Origin: Candidatus Nanopelagicales bacterium
GTDB lineage: Bacteria > Actinomycetota > Actinomycetes > Nanopelagicales > Nanopelagicaceae
Assembly (NCBI GenBank): GCA_030830475.1
Contig: JAURMX010000035.1
Location: 1 to 64,000, forward strand
DNA: 64,000 bases
Direction: 5' to 3'
The notes under the pieces are model-generated. The model saw only the letters and a program-made list of their open reading frames with translations, was not told the origin of the DNA and did not search any database. A program made the position numbers and the translations under genes. This document shows positions 1-8,749 of this stretch, in pieces. Positions within the stretch are counted from its first letter, which is position 1. Each line of letters starts with the position of its first letter.

Positions 1-36
1 GATGTTTCCGAGGAGGTGTTCCCGGGTCTGTTTTAG
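1..36 (+). CDS. mraZ: MraZ C-terminal end (partial, cut by window start)
   Basis: Frame 1 reads DVSEEVFPGLF and then a TAG stop at 34-36. Actinobacterial MraZ proteins, as I recall them, end in a similar acidic stretch closing with a Phe, and mraZ normally sits directly upstream of rsmH. MraZ is a DNA-binding regulator of the division and cell-wall cluster. Only 11 residues are visible, so the call rests on tail resemblance plus position. Confidence 0.6.
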   Translation, partial: DVSEEVFPGLF

Positions 37-63
37 ACCCAAACAAATACCTAATACCAATTA

Positions 64-240
64 GGTCAGGCCGCTCTCTTTTGTGGCCACCGCCGACCTT
101 CAACTAAACGGCGCCTCTTCCCCGGTGCCGTTTAACCCCCCCAGATCCGTCGGCCGGCGGTGACCAGAGCAGAGAGCAAGTTAAGAAAAGCAATTTGCAA
201 AAGCAAGCACCAAAAGAAGAACTAGAAAAGAAGGGGAAGA
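64..240 (+). promoter_or_regulatory. Structured rsmH (mraW) leader, likely mraW RNA motif
   Basis: The region between the mraZ stop and rsmH is unusually GC-rich and folds into three hairpins. H1 is 69-74/83-88 with loop TCTCTTTT. H2 is an 11-bp stem, 105-115/124-134 (one G-T pair), with loop TCTTCCCC at 116-123. H3 is 147-151/156-160. The H2 loop is the exact reverse complement of GGGGAAGA at 233-240, which is the rsmH ribosome-binding site plus the first base of its ATG. A conserved structured RNA called the mraW motif is known upstream of mraW in Actinobacteria; I infer that this is a member. The loop-to-RBS pairing would be a pseudoknot controlling translation of the cluster. Confidence 0.65.
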
Positions 241-1187
241 TGAAAATAGAGCACACATCAGTGATGCTAGATCGCTGCATCGCCCTTCTCGCTCCCGCAA
301 TTGAAAACGCTAAGACTCCAATAGTTGTTGATGCAACTTTGGGTTGGGGTGGACATTCATTGGCTCTATTGGAAAAGTTTCCCAATCTAAAGATTGTTGG
401 CCTAGATAGAGATAAAACCGCAATCGCTAAAGCCAGCTCTCGACTCTCTGAATATTCAGATCGCATCACAATTGTCCATGCGGTTTATGACGAGATGCCT
501 GAGGTCCTTAACTCTCTAGGTTTGAAAAATGTAGATGGCATTCTCTTTGACTTAGGGGTTTCATCAATGCAATTGGATCAAACTGAGCGTGGCTTCTCCT
601 ACTCTCAGGATGCCCAGCTGGATATGAGGATGGATCAATCCAAAGGGATAACCGCGCATGAGATTCTGGAGAGCTATTCCCGCGGTGAATTAATCAGAGT
701 TATCCGCGATTTCGGTGAGGAACGTTTTGCCGCCCGAATAGTCGACAACATCATCGCGCAGCGTGAGAAAGGTGGAATTCAGAGCACCGCTGAGTTAGTC
801 CAGATTGTTAAAGACAGCATCCCTGCTCCTGCAAGACGGGTCGGCGGCAATCCCGCCAAACGCACCTTTCAAGCTTTACGTATTGAGGTAAATCAAGAGT
901 TAGAGATCTTGCAGAGAGCAATACCGCGCGCACTTGAAAGATTAGAGATCGGCGGCCGAATGGTTGTGATGTCCTTTCAATCATTAGAGGACAAGATTGT
1001 TAAGCAGCTCTTCACTGCTGCAACTGAATCAAAAACTCCAGTTGGATTGCCGGTTGAAATCGCAGAGTTGGCGGCAAAATTCAAATTGGTTTTCCGCGGT
1101 AGTGAAAAGGCAAGCCAAGCTGAGATAACCGAAAATTCCCGTGCGCAATCCGTCAGAGTACGTGCGATCGAGCGGGTGGCGTTCTAA
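240..1187 (+). CDS. rsmH: 16S rRNA (cytosine-1402-N4)-methyltransferase RsmH
   Basis: SAM-dependent enzyme that N4-methylates C1402 in the decoding centre of 16S rRNA; 315 aa from the ATG at 240. The N-terminus MKIEHTSVMLDRCIALL fits the family's usual HxPVLLxE opening, followed by the SAM-binding stretch DATLGWGGHS, then GLDRDKTA and FDLGVSSMQLD. The C-terminal half carries the conserved NPAKRTFQALRIEVNQEL segment. A TTG at 195 would add 15 lysine-rich residues with no ribosome-binding site; the ATG at 240 has AAGGGGAAG just upstream and is preferred. It is the first complete gene of the dcw cluster, downstream of mraZ, and its stop overlaps the ftsL start (TAATG). Translation is probably controlled by the structured leader. 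Confidence 0.95.
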   Translation: MKIEHTSVMLDRCIALLAPAIENAKTPIVVDATLGWGGHSLALLEKFPNLKIVGLDRDKTAIAKASSRLSEYSDRITIVHAVYDEMPEVLNSLGLKNVDGILFDLGVSSMQLDQTERGFSYSQDAQLDMRMDQSKGITAHEILESYSRGELIRVIRDFGEERFAARIVDNIIAQREKGGIQSTAELVQIVKDSIPAPARRVGGNPAKRTFQALRIEVNQELEILQRAIPRALERLEIGGRMVVMSFQSLEDKIVKQLFTAATESKTPVGLPVEIAELAAKFKLVFRGSEKASQAEITENSRAQSVRVRAIERVAF

Positions 1188-1615
1188 TGGCGCTATCTGC
1201 TCTCGCACCGGCAATTGAACGGTCAAGAAAGACGGTTGTAAAAAAATCATCGCAGGTAGTTTTACGCCTCGTTCCAGAGTTAAGACCAGTGCCAGGGCAG
1301 CAAGCATCGGATCGGGTTTTTTATGGATTAATCGCTGCCATCCTGACCGCTGGTTTATTGGGATTACTAGGCATCAATATTTTGCTGGGAAATGATGCGG
1401 TAAGAATTCGCGAGCTAAAACTTGAAGCAATTGCCATCAATGAACAACGCGAGGAAGCGCTTCGTGAGGTTGCGATTCTATCGACATCTGAAGCTTTGGC
1501 TGAAAAGGCAATTAAATTGGGAATGGTTCCCAGCAGAAAACCACATTTCCTCGACATTTCAATTCCTACAGAGCTTGCCAAAACAGCTTCATCTAAAGAG
1601 GCGGCAAATCCATGA
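1187..1615 (+). CDS. ftsL: Cell division protein FtsL-like
   Basis: Small bitopic membrane protein of 142 aa. A basic cytoplasmic segment of about 45 residues is followed by one transmembrane helix (VFYGLIAAILTAGLLGLLG, about 45-67) and an extracytoplasmic coiled coil rich in Glu, Leu and Ala (about 70-110), ending in a short tail with KLGMVP, typical of FtsL. It would form the FtsQ-FtsL-FtsB type subcomplex at the septum and activate FtsW/FtsI. The sequence family is poorly conserved, so the call rests on topology plus position between rsmH and ftsI. Start and stop both overlap neighbours (TAATG and ATGA), implying translational coupling. Confidence 0.85.
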   Translation: MALSALAPAIERSRKTVVKKSSQVVLRLVPELRPVPGQQASDRVFYGLIAAILTAGLLGLLGINILLGNDAVRIRELKLEAIAINEQREEALREVAILSTSEALAEKAIKLGMVPSRKPHFLDISIPTELAKTASSKEAANP

Positions 1616-3447
1616 CCCATAAATCTTTAGTCGAGCGTCGCATCCGGTATGTCGTTGCAATTTCACTTGTTTTACTGATCGTTTTTGCGGTTCGCCTAAT
1701 TGATGTCCAGGCGGTCCGGGCTGCGGGGTTTGCCAATCGTGCCGATATGGAACTGGCAAAGAGATCTTTGATAATGGCCCCAAGAGGTGCAATTACCGAT
1801 GTAAATGGCGTTGAGTTTGCTCGCTCCGTTATTGCATATCGAGTATTGGCTGATCAAGCGATTATTGATTATCCAAAGCGTTTGGCAGAGCTCGCCGCTC
1901 CAATTCTTGATATGGATGCCAGCAAATTAGAGTCACAATTGACTGGAACAAGAAGATATGTCGTTATTGCACAATCTGTTAAGCCGGCGGTCTGGCGTGA
2001 TTTAGAGGCCGCAGTGGAGCGTTACAACGCGGAGGTATCTCAAGAGAAGAATGGATTCGCCAAGCGTTTGGCAGGTTTCTTTGCAGAGCGCATTTATGTG
2101 CGGGAATACCCTGAGGCCGAGTTAGGTGCTGCAGTGATTGGATTTATTAATCAAGCCGGAAATGGCGCAGCTGGGCTGGAGTACAGCATGAACTCGACAT
2201 TGGCCGGCATAAATGGTGAGTACACCTATGCAAACGCCGGCGGCACGATAATTCCTGGAACTCAGAAGATCACTTCGGAGGCGGTAAAGGGCAACACAGT
2301 TAGATTAACAATTGACCGCGATGTGCAGTGGGTGGCCCAAGAGGCGATTCGCACCGCAGTAAAGAATTCAAAGGCGTTATCCGGAACAGTGATTGTTATG
2401 GATCCAAAAACCGGTCACATATTGGCGCACGCCACCTATCCGTCATTTACGCCAGGAAACACTAAAGGTATTGACCCATACCGCTGGAAAAATCCTTCCG
2501 TACAAGAGGTTTATGAGCCTGGCTCAACCGGCAAGGTAATAACTGTTGCCTCAGCAATAGAAGAAGGCAAAGTCGGCCCAGAGACAGTCCTGAAAGTTCC
2601 TGACAAATTGAAGAGATCTAACAAGGTTTTCTCTGATCATGATCCACATCGTGTTATGAAATGGACAGTTGCTGGCGCTTTGGCGGTATCGAGCAACATC
2701 GCAGCAATAAAAATTGGAGAGATGCTCTCAAATGACAAGTTGCACTCCTACTTGAAGAAATTTGGTGTTGGCGAAAAACCTGGCTCAGGTCTGCCAGGCG
2801 AGGAGAGTGGAAAGCTTTTAGATGTTAAAGGCTGGTCTGGAACAACTGCACCAACAGTTGCCTTCGGACAGGGATATTCAGTAACGGCAATGCAGGCCAC
2901 TTCCGTCTTTGCAACTTTGGCAAATGATGGTGTTCGCGTAACCCCAACTGTAGTGAAGGGTATTAGCGATGCTGCCGGAAGATACACACCTGCTGGTGAA
3001 CAAAAGAGCGTGAGAGTAGTGAGCGCTGAAACCGCCAAGAAAATGCGGTTAATGATGGAGAGCGTAGTTTCAGCCTCCGGCACCGCACCATCTGCTGCAA
3101 TTCCAGGGTATCGAGTAGCTGGTAAGACTGGAACTGCACAAAGAGTTGATGATTCCTGTGGTTGCTATCGTGGTTACACGGCATCATTCATCGGATTTGC
3201 GCCGGCAGATAAGCCAGAGTTCGTTGTCTCAGTAACGATTCAAGATCCAAAGGGATTGCATTGGGGTGGTTATCTCGGTGGGCCAGTATTCAATAAAGTC
3301 ATGAGTTTTGTTTTGAAAGACCAGCATATTCCGCCAACGGCTCCTGCGACCAACTCCTACGTGCTTGATGAAAAAGCTTTAAAGGCGAAGATTGCGGCTG
3401 CCGAAGCGTTAATCAAATCCCAATCCCGTGTAAGTACAAATGGCTGA
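1612..3447 (+). CDS. ftsI: Septal peptidoglycan transpeptidase FtsI (PBP2/PBP3 class B)
   Basis: Class B penicillin-binding protein of 611 aa that cross-links septal peptidoglycan together with FtsW. One N-terminal membrane helix (about 12-32) is followed by the dimerisation/pedestal domain, starting near PRGAITDVNG, and the transpeptidase domain. The active-site serine motif reads STGK at residues 305-308, the second motif is SSN at 360-362 and the third is KTGTA at 505-509. No PASTA repeats follow; the protein ends about 100 residues after KTG. The third position of the SxxK box is Gly instead of the Phe or Met common in this class, but the catalytic Ser and Lys are present. It overlaps ftsL by 4 bases and murE by 8. 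Confidence 0.95.
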   Translation: MTHKSLVERRIRYVVAISLVLLIVFAVRLIDVQAVRAAGFANRADMELAKRSLIMAPRGAITDVNGVEFARSVIAYRVLADQAIIDYPKRLAELAAPILDMDASKLESQLTGTRRYVVIAQSVKPAVWRDLEAAVERYNAEVSQEKNGFAKRLAGFFAERIYVREYPEAELGAAVIGFINQAGNGAAGLEYSMNSTLAGINGEYTYANAGGTIIPGTQKITSEAVKGNTVRLTIDRDVQWVAQEAIRTAVKNSKALSGTVIVMDPKTGHILAHATYPSFTPGNTKGIDPYRWKNPSVQEVYEPGSTGKVITVASAIEEGKVGPETVLKVPDKLKRSNKVFSDHDPHRVMKWTVAGALAVSSNIAAIKIGEMLSNDKLHSYLKKFGVGEKPGSGLPGEESGKLLDVKGWSGTTAPTVAFGQGYSVTAMQATSVFATLANDGVRVTPTVVKGISDAAGRYTPAGEQKSVRVVSAETAKKMRLMMESVVSASGTAPSAAIPGYRVAGKTGTAQRVDDSCGCYRGYTASFIGFAPADKPEFVVSVTIQDPKGLHWGGYLGGPVFNKVMSFVLKDQHIPPTAPATNSYVLDEKALKAKIAAAEALIKSQSRVSTNG

Positions 3448-4945
3448 AATACAGAGATTAACTCCAATCACAAGGAGACTTGGTGAGGTTGCCGACTATC
3501 TGGGCATCTCAATTGATAAAGCTAACTATGAAATTGAGGTAATTGGTTTATCAAGCAATTCAAAAAGTATTGATGAGGGTGAGATTTTTACTGCGTTGCC
3601 TGGGGCAAAGGCCCACGGGAGCGCCTTCATTCAAACCGCTGTGGAGCGTGGTGCGAGGGCGGTGATAACTGACCTTTCAGGTGCCGATTCCCTTCCCCTT
3701 CAGCAGCTGAATATCCCCGTGTTGGTTGTGCCGAATCCACGCTCCCAGATCGGTTTTCTATCGGATTGGTTTTTTAATTCACCAAGTAGAGGTATGTATG
3801 TTGCAGGCATAACTGGAACTAATGGAAAGACCACCACAACCTACTTACTCAATCAAATCTGGAAGTATGCAGAGTTTTCAAATGGACTGATTGGCACTGT
3901 TGGAATAATCATGGGCGAGGATTTCTATCCCACAACTCATACCACTCCAGAATCAGATGTTCTCCACCGCATCCTTTCTGTAATGCAGGAGCGCCATACT
4001 CGAGCAGTGGCGATGGAGGCGAGCAGTCATGCACTTGTGCAGCATCGGGTTGATGGAGTGCATTTCTCAGTTGCCGGTTTTACCAATCTCACTCAAGATC
4101 ATTTGGATTTTCATGGTGACATGGAGAGTTACTATCAAGCCAAGCGCACCTTATTCACTAGTGAAATGAGTGATTTTGCCTTAATCAACATTGATCAAGA
4201 GTTTGGAATACGGCTCGCCAGCGAAATCAGTATTCCACTGGGCACATTCTCGATTGAAAACAAAAAAGCAACTTGGTACTTCGAATCTCTGCAAGGCGAC
4301 GGCAAAGGCTATGAAGTTGTAATCCGAGGTGAAAGTGGTGTGCTGATTGAAGGGCGTATCAACTTACTAGGTTCCTACAACTTAGAAAATTGTCTACTGG
4401 CAGTTGCAGTAGCAGCGCACAGTGGTGTGGATCCATTGGTTATTGGTCAATCGCTTTCCACTCTGACTGGTGCGCCAGGGAGACTGGAAAAGATTGTTAG
4501 CGGTCAGGATTTCACCGCGCTGGTGGATTTTGCGCACACTCCAGATGCGGTAACAAAGGTATTGCGCACAGCCAGAGAAACTACGAATTCGAGGTTGATT
4601 GGGGTCCTGGGTTGTGGAGGTGATCGTGACAAATCTAAGCGTTCGTTGATGGGTAAGGCGCTTTATGAAGGTTGTGATTTCGCTATTTTTACCAGCGACA
4701 ACCCGCGCAGTGAAGATCCCATGAGCATTCTGCAAGATATGACAGCTGGATTGAGTTTAGGTGATAACCAGAGAGTGATTGTCGATAGAGCTGAAGCGAT
4801 TGAGCATGCTGCCAAAATTGCTCAGAGTGGTGACACCGTAATCGTCTTGGGCAAGGGACACGAGACCGGGCAGGAGATTAATGGAATAAAAACCCCATTT
4901 AGCGATCAACTAGAGCTAAAAAGAGCGATAGCGAATTTGAGATGA
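3440..4945 (+). CDS. murE: UDP-MurNAc-L-Ala-D-Glu:meso-diaminopimelate ligase MurE
   Basis: Cytoplasmic ATP-dependent Mur ligase, 501 aa, adding the third residue of the stem peptide. It has the N-terminal UMP-binding domain, the central ATPase domain with GITGTNGKTTTTYLL, and the C-terminal ligase domain. The DNPR motif at residues 420-423 is the signature of enzymes that select meso-diaminopimelate rather than lysine, so the cell wall is predicted to be of the meso-DAP type. It starts inside the end of ftsI (8-base overlap) and ends in an ATGA overlap with murF, so the genes are coupled. Confidence 0.96.
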   Translation: MAEIQRLTPITRRLGEVADYLGISIDKANYEIEVIGLSSNSKSIDEGEIFTALPGAKAHGSAFIQTAVERGARAVITDLSGADSLPLQQLNIPVLVVPNPRSQIGFLSDWFFNSPSRGMYVAGITGTNGKTTTTYLLNQIWKYAEFSNGLIGTVGIIMGEDFYPTTHTTPESDVLHRILSVMQERHTRAVAMEASSHALVQHRVDGVHFSVAGFTNLTQDHLDFHGDMESYYQAKRTLFTSEMSDFALINIDQEFGIRLASEISIPLGTFSIENKKATWYFESLQGDGKGYEVVIRGESGVLIEGRINLLGSYNLENCLLAVAVAAHSGVDPLVIGQSLSTLTGAPGRLEKIVSGQDFTALVDFAHTPDAVTKVLRTARETTNSRLIGVLGCGGDRDKSKRSLMGKALYEGCDFAIFTSDNPRSEDPMSILQDMTAGLSLGDNQRVIVDRAEAIEHAAKIAQSGDTVIVLGKGHETGQEINGIKTPFSDQLELKRAIANLR

Positions 4946-6330
4946 TCAAAATGAATGCCGTCCAAGTTGCCCAGATTATTGAAGGAAGGCTCTCTGGCGA
5001 TGCTGAGCTCAAAAATGAATCAGGGTTTAAATTTGATTCTCGAGAGGTAAAAGCTGGAGATGTTTTCCTAGCGCTCTTGGGTGAGCATGCAGATGGGCAT
5101 AGTTTTGTTGATCAAGCTCTGCAACAAGGAGCGGTACTTTCAATAGTCTCGAAACCTGTAGCGGGTCCACATATTTTGGTTCCCGATGTTGTTATCGCGA
5201 TCGGAAAGCTTGCTAAATTTGTTAGGGATTCATTGCCAGAGTTAAAGGTAATTGGCATAACTGGTTCACAGGGCAAAACCACTACCAAAGATATGCTCCA
5301 TTCAGTATTGAGCTCTAAGGGTGAAACAATCGCAGCACAAGGATCATTCAACAATGATTTAGGTGTTCCATTGACTTTATTACGCGCAAAACCAACTACC
5401 CGTTTTTGCATCGTCGAAATGGGCGCACGGCACGGTGGCGATATATCGGCGTTAGCTAAAATCGCTAATCCAGATGTTGGCGCAGTACTTAAAGTTGGCA
5501 ATGCCCACCTTGGGGAGTTTGGCTCCAGAGAGAACATTGCCAAAGCAAAAGGTGAGTTGATTAACTCCTTGAATCCTGGCGCATTTGCAGTTTTAGGTAC
5601 ATATGACGAGTACACGCCAAAGATGAGCTTTGTGAGTGGGGTCCAGAAGTTAACATTTGGTGAATCACATGATTGCGATGTAAGGGCTGCCGACATTGAA
5701 TTTCGCGGTGGTTTTGCGCACTTTGATCTAGTTACGCCAGGGGGTAGAGAGCCGGTCGCTCTCCGAGTTATGGGATTACATCAGATCCCAAACGCCTTGG
5801 CCGCAGCGGGGATTTCACATGTTTTAAATATTCCAACGCAGAGTATTGCTTCTGCGTTATCTGAACATGAAGCTAGCAGTAAATGGCGTATGGAAACCCA
5901 TGATTTAAATGGAGTATTAATAATTAATGACTCTTATAACGCCAATCCCGAGAGCATGGAGGCGGCGCTAAGAACTCTGGTCTTGCTGACACAGGAAAGA
6001 GGTGGAAGGTCTTGGGCCTTCCTAGGATCCATGCATGAACTTGGCCCAGATGCCGCTCAAATGCACAAAAAGATCGGACAGTTGGTTGGCGAGCTGGGCA
6101 TTGATCAATTGGTCGCAATTTCAAATCTGGATTATTTAGATGGGTTAACTGAATCTCAAACTCAAACCCACTATTTTGGGAGTGTGGCTGAGGCGAATAC
6201 ATTGCAATCGGCCTTTGAAGCCGGAGATGTAGTTCTAATCAAAGCTTCGAGAGCTGAACATTTAGAAGAGTTGGCAAATGCTTTTATTAAAGCTCGACAG
6301 GTATATGGGGAAGAGGGGAGTACCAAATGA
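4942..6330 (+). CDS. murF: UDP-MurNAc-tripeptide:D-alanyl-D-alanine ligase MurF
   Basis: Last of the cytoplasmic Mur ligases, 462 aa, adding D-Ala-D-Ala to the UDP-MurNAc tripeptide. The three-domain layout is visible: an N-terminal substrate domain with [15 protein letters not shown], the P-loop [15 protein letters not shown], and a C-terminal domain with [15 protein letters not shown], a strong MurF signature. The start ATG lies in an ATGA overlap with murE. The end overlaps mraY in the same way, so murE-murF-mraY are very likely translated as a coupled set. A start at MNAV, three codons in, is also possible. Confidence 0.96.
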   Translation: MIKMNAVQVAQIIEGRLSGDAELKNESGFKFDSREVKAGDVFLALLGEHADGHSFVDQALQQGAVLSIVSKPVAGPHILVPDVVIAIGKLAKFVRDSLPELKVIGITGSQGKTTTKDMLHSVLSSKGETIAAQGSFNNDLGVPLTLLRAKPTTRFCIVEMGARHGGDISALAKIANPDVGAVLKVGNAHLGEFGSRENIAKAKGELINSLNPGAFAVLGTYDEYTPKMSFVSGVQKLTFGESHDCDVRAADIEFRGGFAHFDLVTPGGREPVALRVMGLHQIPNALAAAGISHVLNIPTQSIASALSEHEASSKWRMETHDLNGVLIINDSYNANPESMEAALRTLVLLTQERGGRSWAFLGSMHELGPDAAQMHKKIGQLVGELGIDQLVAISNLDYLDGLTESQTQTHYFGSVAEANTLQSAFEAGDVVLIKASRAEHLEELANAFIKARQVYGEEGSTK

Positions 6331-7385
6331 GAGGTATTTTGATTTCAGGAGCGGTCGCCTTTCTCTTCAGTTTCTTCGCTACCCCTGCCTTCATAAAGTT
6401 CTTAGCACGAAAAGGTTATGGGCAGCAGATTAGAGATGATGGCCCAAAAACTCACCATGTAAAACGTGGAACCCCCACTATGGGTGGCATAGTTCTAATT
6501 TTCGCAACCATCATTGGTTATCTCATTTCTCATCTTTTTACTGGAGCCGAGCTGACTGCATCAGGGCTCCTGGTAATCGGCTTGATTGTCGGTTTAGGTT
6601 TGGTCGGATACTTAGATGATTGGTTAAAGGTAGTTAAACAGCGCTCCTTAGGTCTGCGTGCTAAACAAAAGTTGATTGGTCAGGCGATAGTTGCGGGAGT
6701 ATTTGGCGTTATAGCTACTCGTTTTCCAGATGACTTGGGATTAACCCCAATGTCTGAGTATCTTTCAACGGTTAGAGATACCTCCATAAAGCTCGGAGTG
6801 GTGCTTGTTGTTATCTGGGCGATTCTCATGGTCCTGGGAGCCAGCAATGGAGTTAACCTGACCGACGGACTTGATGGTTTAGCAAGTGGGGCAGCTGTTA
6901 TGTCCTTTTTAGCATTTGTGCTTATTGGAGTTTGGAAATTTGGCCAACGATGTGAAGTTGCGGCTAGTACAAACTGTTACACAGTCCGAGATCCATTAGA
7001 TCTTGCGGTACTTGCTGCAGCTTTGGCTGGCTCATGCGCGGGATTCCTTTGGTGGAACGCCTCGCCAGCAAGAATCTTCATGGGAGATACCGGCTCATTG
7101 GCCCTTGGTGGCGGATTAGCTGGATTGGCTATGACATTACGCACTGAACTTCTATTGATTCCAATTGGCGGATTATTTGTAATCATCACTATGTCGGTAA
7201 TTATTCAAACGATCTACTTCAAAATAAGTGGTGGTAAACGAGTATTCAAAATGGCACCGCTACAACATCATTTTGAATTATTGGGGTGGGGCGAAGTAAC
7301 CATCGTGATTAGATTCTGGATTATCGCCGGACTTAGCGTTGCTGCTGGATTGGGCTTGTTCTACGCCCAGTGGGTGGTTGCTTAA
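6327..7385 (+). CDS. mraY: Phospho-N-acetylmuramoyl-pentapeptide transferase MraY
   Basis: Polytopic membrane enzyme of 352 aa that transfers phospho-MurNAc-pentapeptide to undecaprenyl phosphate, making lipid I. About ten hydrophobic helices can be traced. Family motifs are present: [15 protein letters not shown] near the N-terminus, YLDDWLKV with the acidic pair, [27 protein letters not shown], and the [13 protein letters not shown] loop. The final residues overlap nothing; the murD start follows at once. The C-terminal hydrophobic helix is complete, so the gene is intact. Confidence 0.97.
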   Translation: MRGILISGAVAFLFSFFATPAFIKFLARKGYGQQIRDDGPKTHHVKRGTPTMGGIVLIFATIIGYLISHLFTGAELTASGLLVIGLIVGLGLVGYLDDWLKVVKQRSLGLRAKQKLIGQAIVAGVFGVIATRFPDDLGLTPMSEYLSTVRDTSIKLGVVLVVIWAILMVLGASNGVNLTDGLDGLASGAAVMSFLAFVLIGVWKFGQRCEVAASTNCYTVRDPLDLAVLAAALAGSCAGFLWWNASPARIFMGDTGSLALGGGLAGLAMTLRTELLLIPIGGLFVIITMSVIIQTIYFKISGGKRVFKMAPLQHHFELLGWGEVTIVIRFWIIAGLSVAAGLGLFYAQWVVA

Positions 7386-7387
7386 AG

Positions 7388-8749
7388 GTGAGTTTCATCT
7401 CCAGCCTTTCTGGTAAATCCGTAGTGGTGTTTGGCGCCGGAGTAACCGGGCAACCCACTATTGAATTCTTGAACTCCAAATCTGCAAAAACAATTTTGGT
7501 TGATGAAAAATTAACGAGCCCAGATATTTCCAACGATTTATCAAATGTGGATTTAGATAAGATTGATTTTGCGGTCGTATCTCCGGGATGGAAGGTCGAT
7601 AATCCGCTAATCCTTGAGCTCAAACGGGCTGGAGTTTCAATAATTAGTGAGATTGATTTAGCTTGGCGGGTCAAGCAGGAGATTCGGCCACAACAGAAGT
7701 GGTTGGCTTTAACCGGTACAAATGGCAAAACTACTGCGGTACAAATGGCCGAGGCGATGCTAGTTGCAGATGGCCAGAACGCGGTTGCGTGCGGGAACAT
7801 CGGCATAACCGCGATAGAAGCGGTGATTAACTCAGAGGCTGAGATTTTGATTCTTGAGCTCTCCTCTTTTCAATTAGAGTGGAGTGTTGAAGCACTGTTT
7901 GTTTCAGTCGCAATTTTGAACATCGCTGAGGACCATATTGATTGGCACGGCAGCTTTGATAACTATGCAAATGCTAAATTTAAAATCACAAACAATGCTG
8001 AAACGGTCATTCTTAACGCACTGGACTCGGCAATTGTTCGACGTGCCAAAAACCTGACTCATCCAATAATCTGGTTTTCTCTGGAGACGCCTAAACCCCA
8101 TCAACTTGGTTTAGTTGAGAACTTGATCGTCGATAGAGCCTTTATCTCCGATGAGGCGGAGGCGCTATTTGAGCTTTCCGATATAAGTCCTGCGGTTCCA
8201 CACAATGTTCTAAATGCTATGGCTGCCGCTGGCTTAGCTCGCTCCGTAGGGAGTAGAGCAGAATCTATCGCCCAGGCGCTGCGGAGCTTCAAACTAGATC
8301 ATCATCGACTTGAAGTTGTGGCAGAACGAAATGGCGTCATTTGGATTGATGATTCAAAGGCCACAAATCCTCATGCTGCAATGGCGGCTCTGAACTCTCA
8401 GTTGAAATCTATCTGGATCGCAGGAGGTTTAGCTAAGGGTGCAACTATGGATGAGCTAGTGAAGAGCTGTTCATCACGAATCAAAGCAGCTATTTTGATT
8501 GGCAGCGATGGGCCTCTAATTGCTAGCGCACTTGCGAAAAATGCCCCTGAGATACCAATCCATCATGTAAATGAGTATTCAGATTCGCTTGATCTTATGA
8601 ATAAGGTAGTGGCGGTCGCTGCAGAGTTGGCTGTTTCAGGGGATACGGTTTTGTTGGCTCCCGCGTGCGCATCTATGGATCAATTCAATAATTACTCGGA
8701 GCGTGGCCAGCTATTCGCACAAGCGGTTAAGGGGTTATTAAATGAGTAA
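7388..8749 (+). CDS. murD: UDP-MurNAc-L-alanine:D-glutamate ligase MurD
   Basis: Cytoplasmic ATP-dependent ligase adding D-Glu to UDP-MurNAc-L-Ala; 453 aa from the GTG at 7388. It begins with the Rossmann-like segment GKSVVVFGAGVTG, has the ATPase loop ALTGTNGKTTAVQM, then ELSSFQLEW, HHRLEVV and IDDSKATNPHA, which are characteristic of MurD. A GTG six codons upstream at 7370 would start inside the mraY coding region. I prefer 7388 because it gives the usual short lead into the glycine-rich loop, but neither start has a strong ribosome-binding site. The end overlaps ftsW by 8 bases. Confidence 0.94.
   Translation: MSFISSLSGKSVVVFGAGVTGQPTIEFLNSKSAKTILVDEKLTSPDISNDLSNVDLDKIDFAVVSPGWKVDNPLILELKRAGVSIISEIDLAWRVKQEIRPQQKWLALTGTNGKTTAVQMAEAMLVADGQNAVACGNIGITAIEAVINSEAEILILELSSFQLEWSVEALFVSVAILNIAEDHIDWHGSFDNYANAKFKITNNAETVILNALDSAIVRRAKNLTHPIIWFSLETPKPHQLGLVENLIVDRAFISDEAEALFELSDISPAVPHNVLNAMAAAGLARSVGSRAESIAQALRSFKLDHHRLEVVAERNGVIWIDDSKATNPHAAMAALNSQLKSIWIAGGLAKGATMDELVKSCSSRIKAAILIGSDGPLIASALAKNAPEIPIHHVNEYSDSLDLMNKVVAVAAELAVSGDTVLLAPACASMDQFNNYSERGQLFAQAVKGLLNE

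Noticed and set aside
24-40. Hairpin GGGTCT/AGACCC over the mraZ stop as a terminator
   Set aside because: It is short and followed by AAACAAAT, not a T run. It may be part of the leader, but it is not a convincing terminator.
195-239. TTG start for rsmH giving 15 extra residues
   Set aside because: No ribosome-binding site, low-complexity lysine-rich sequence, and the family N-terminus begins at the ATG at 240, which has a strong site.
5112-5696. 194-codon open frame on the minus strand inside murF
   Set aside because: It lies fully antisense to a well-supported gene, has no recognisable domain and mirrors the murF codon pattern. Similar long antisense frames over uvrB, gltB, livH and rpsA were rejected for the same reason.
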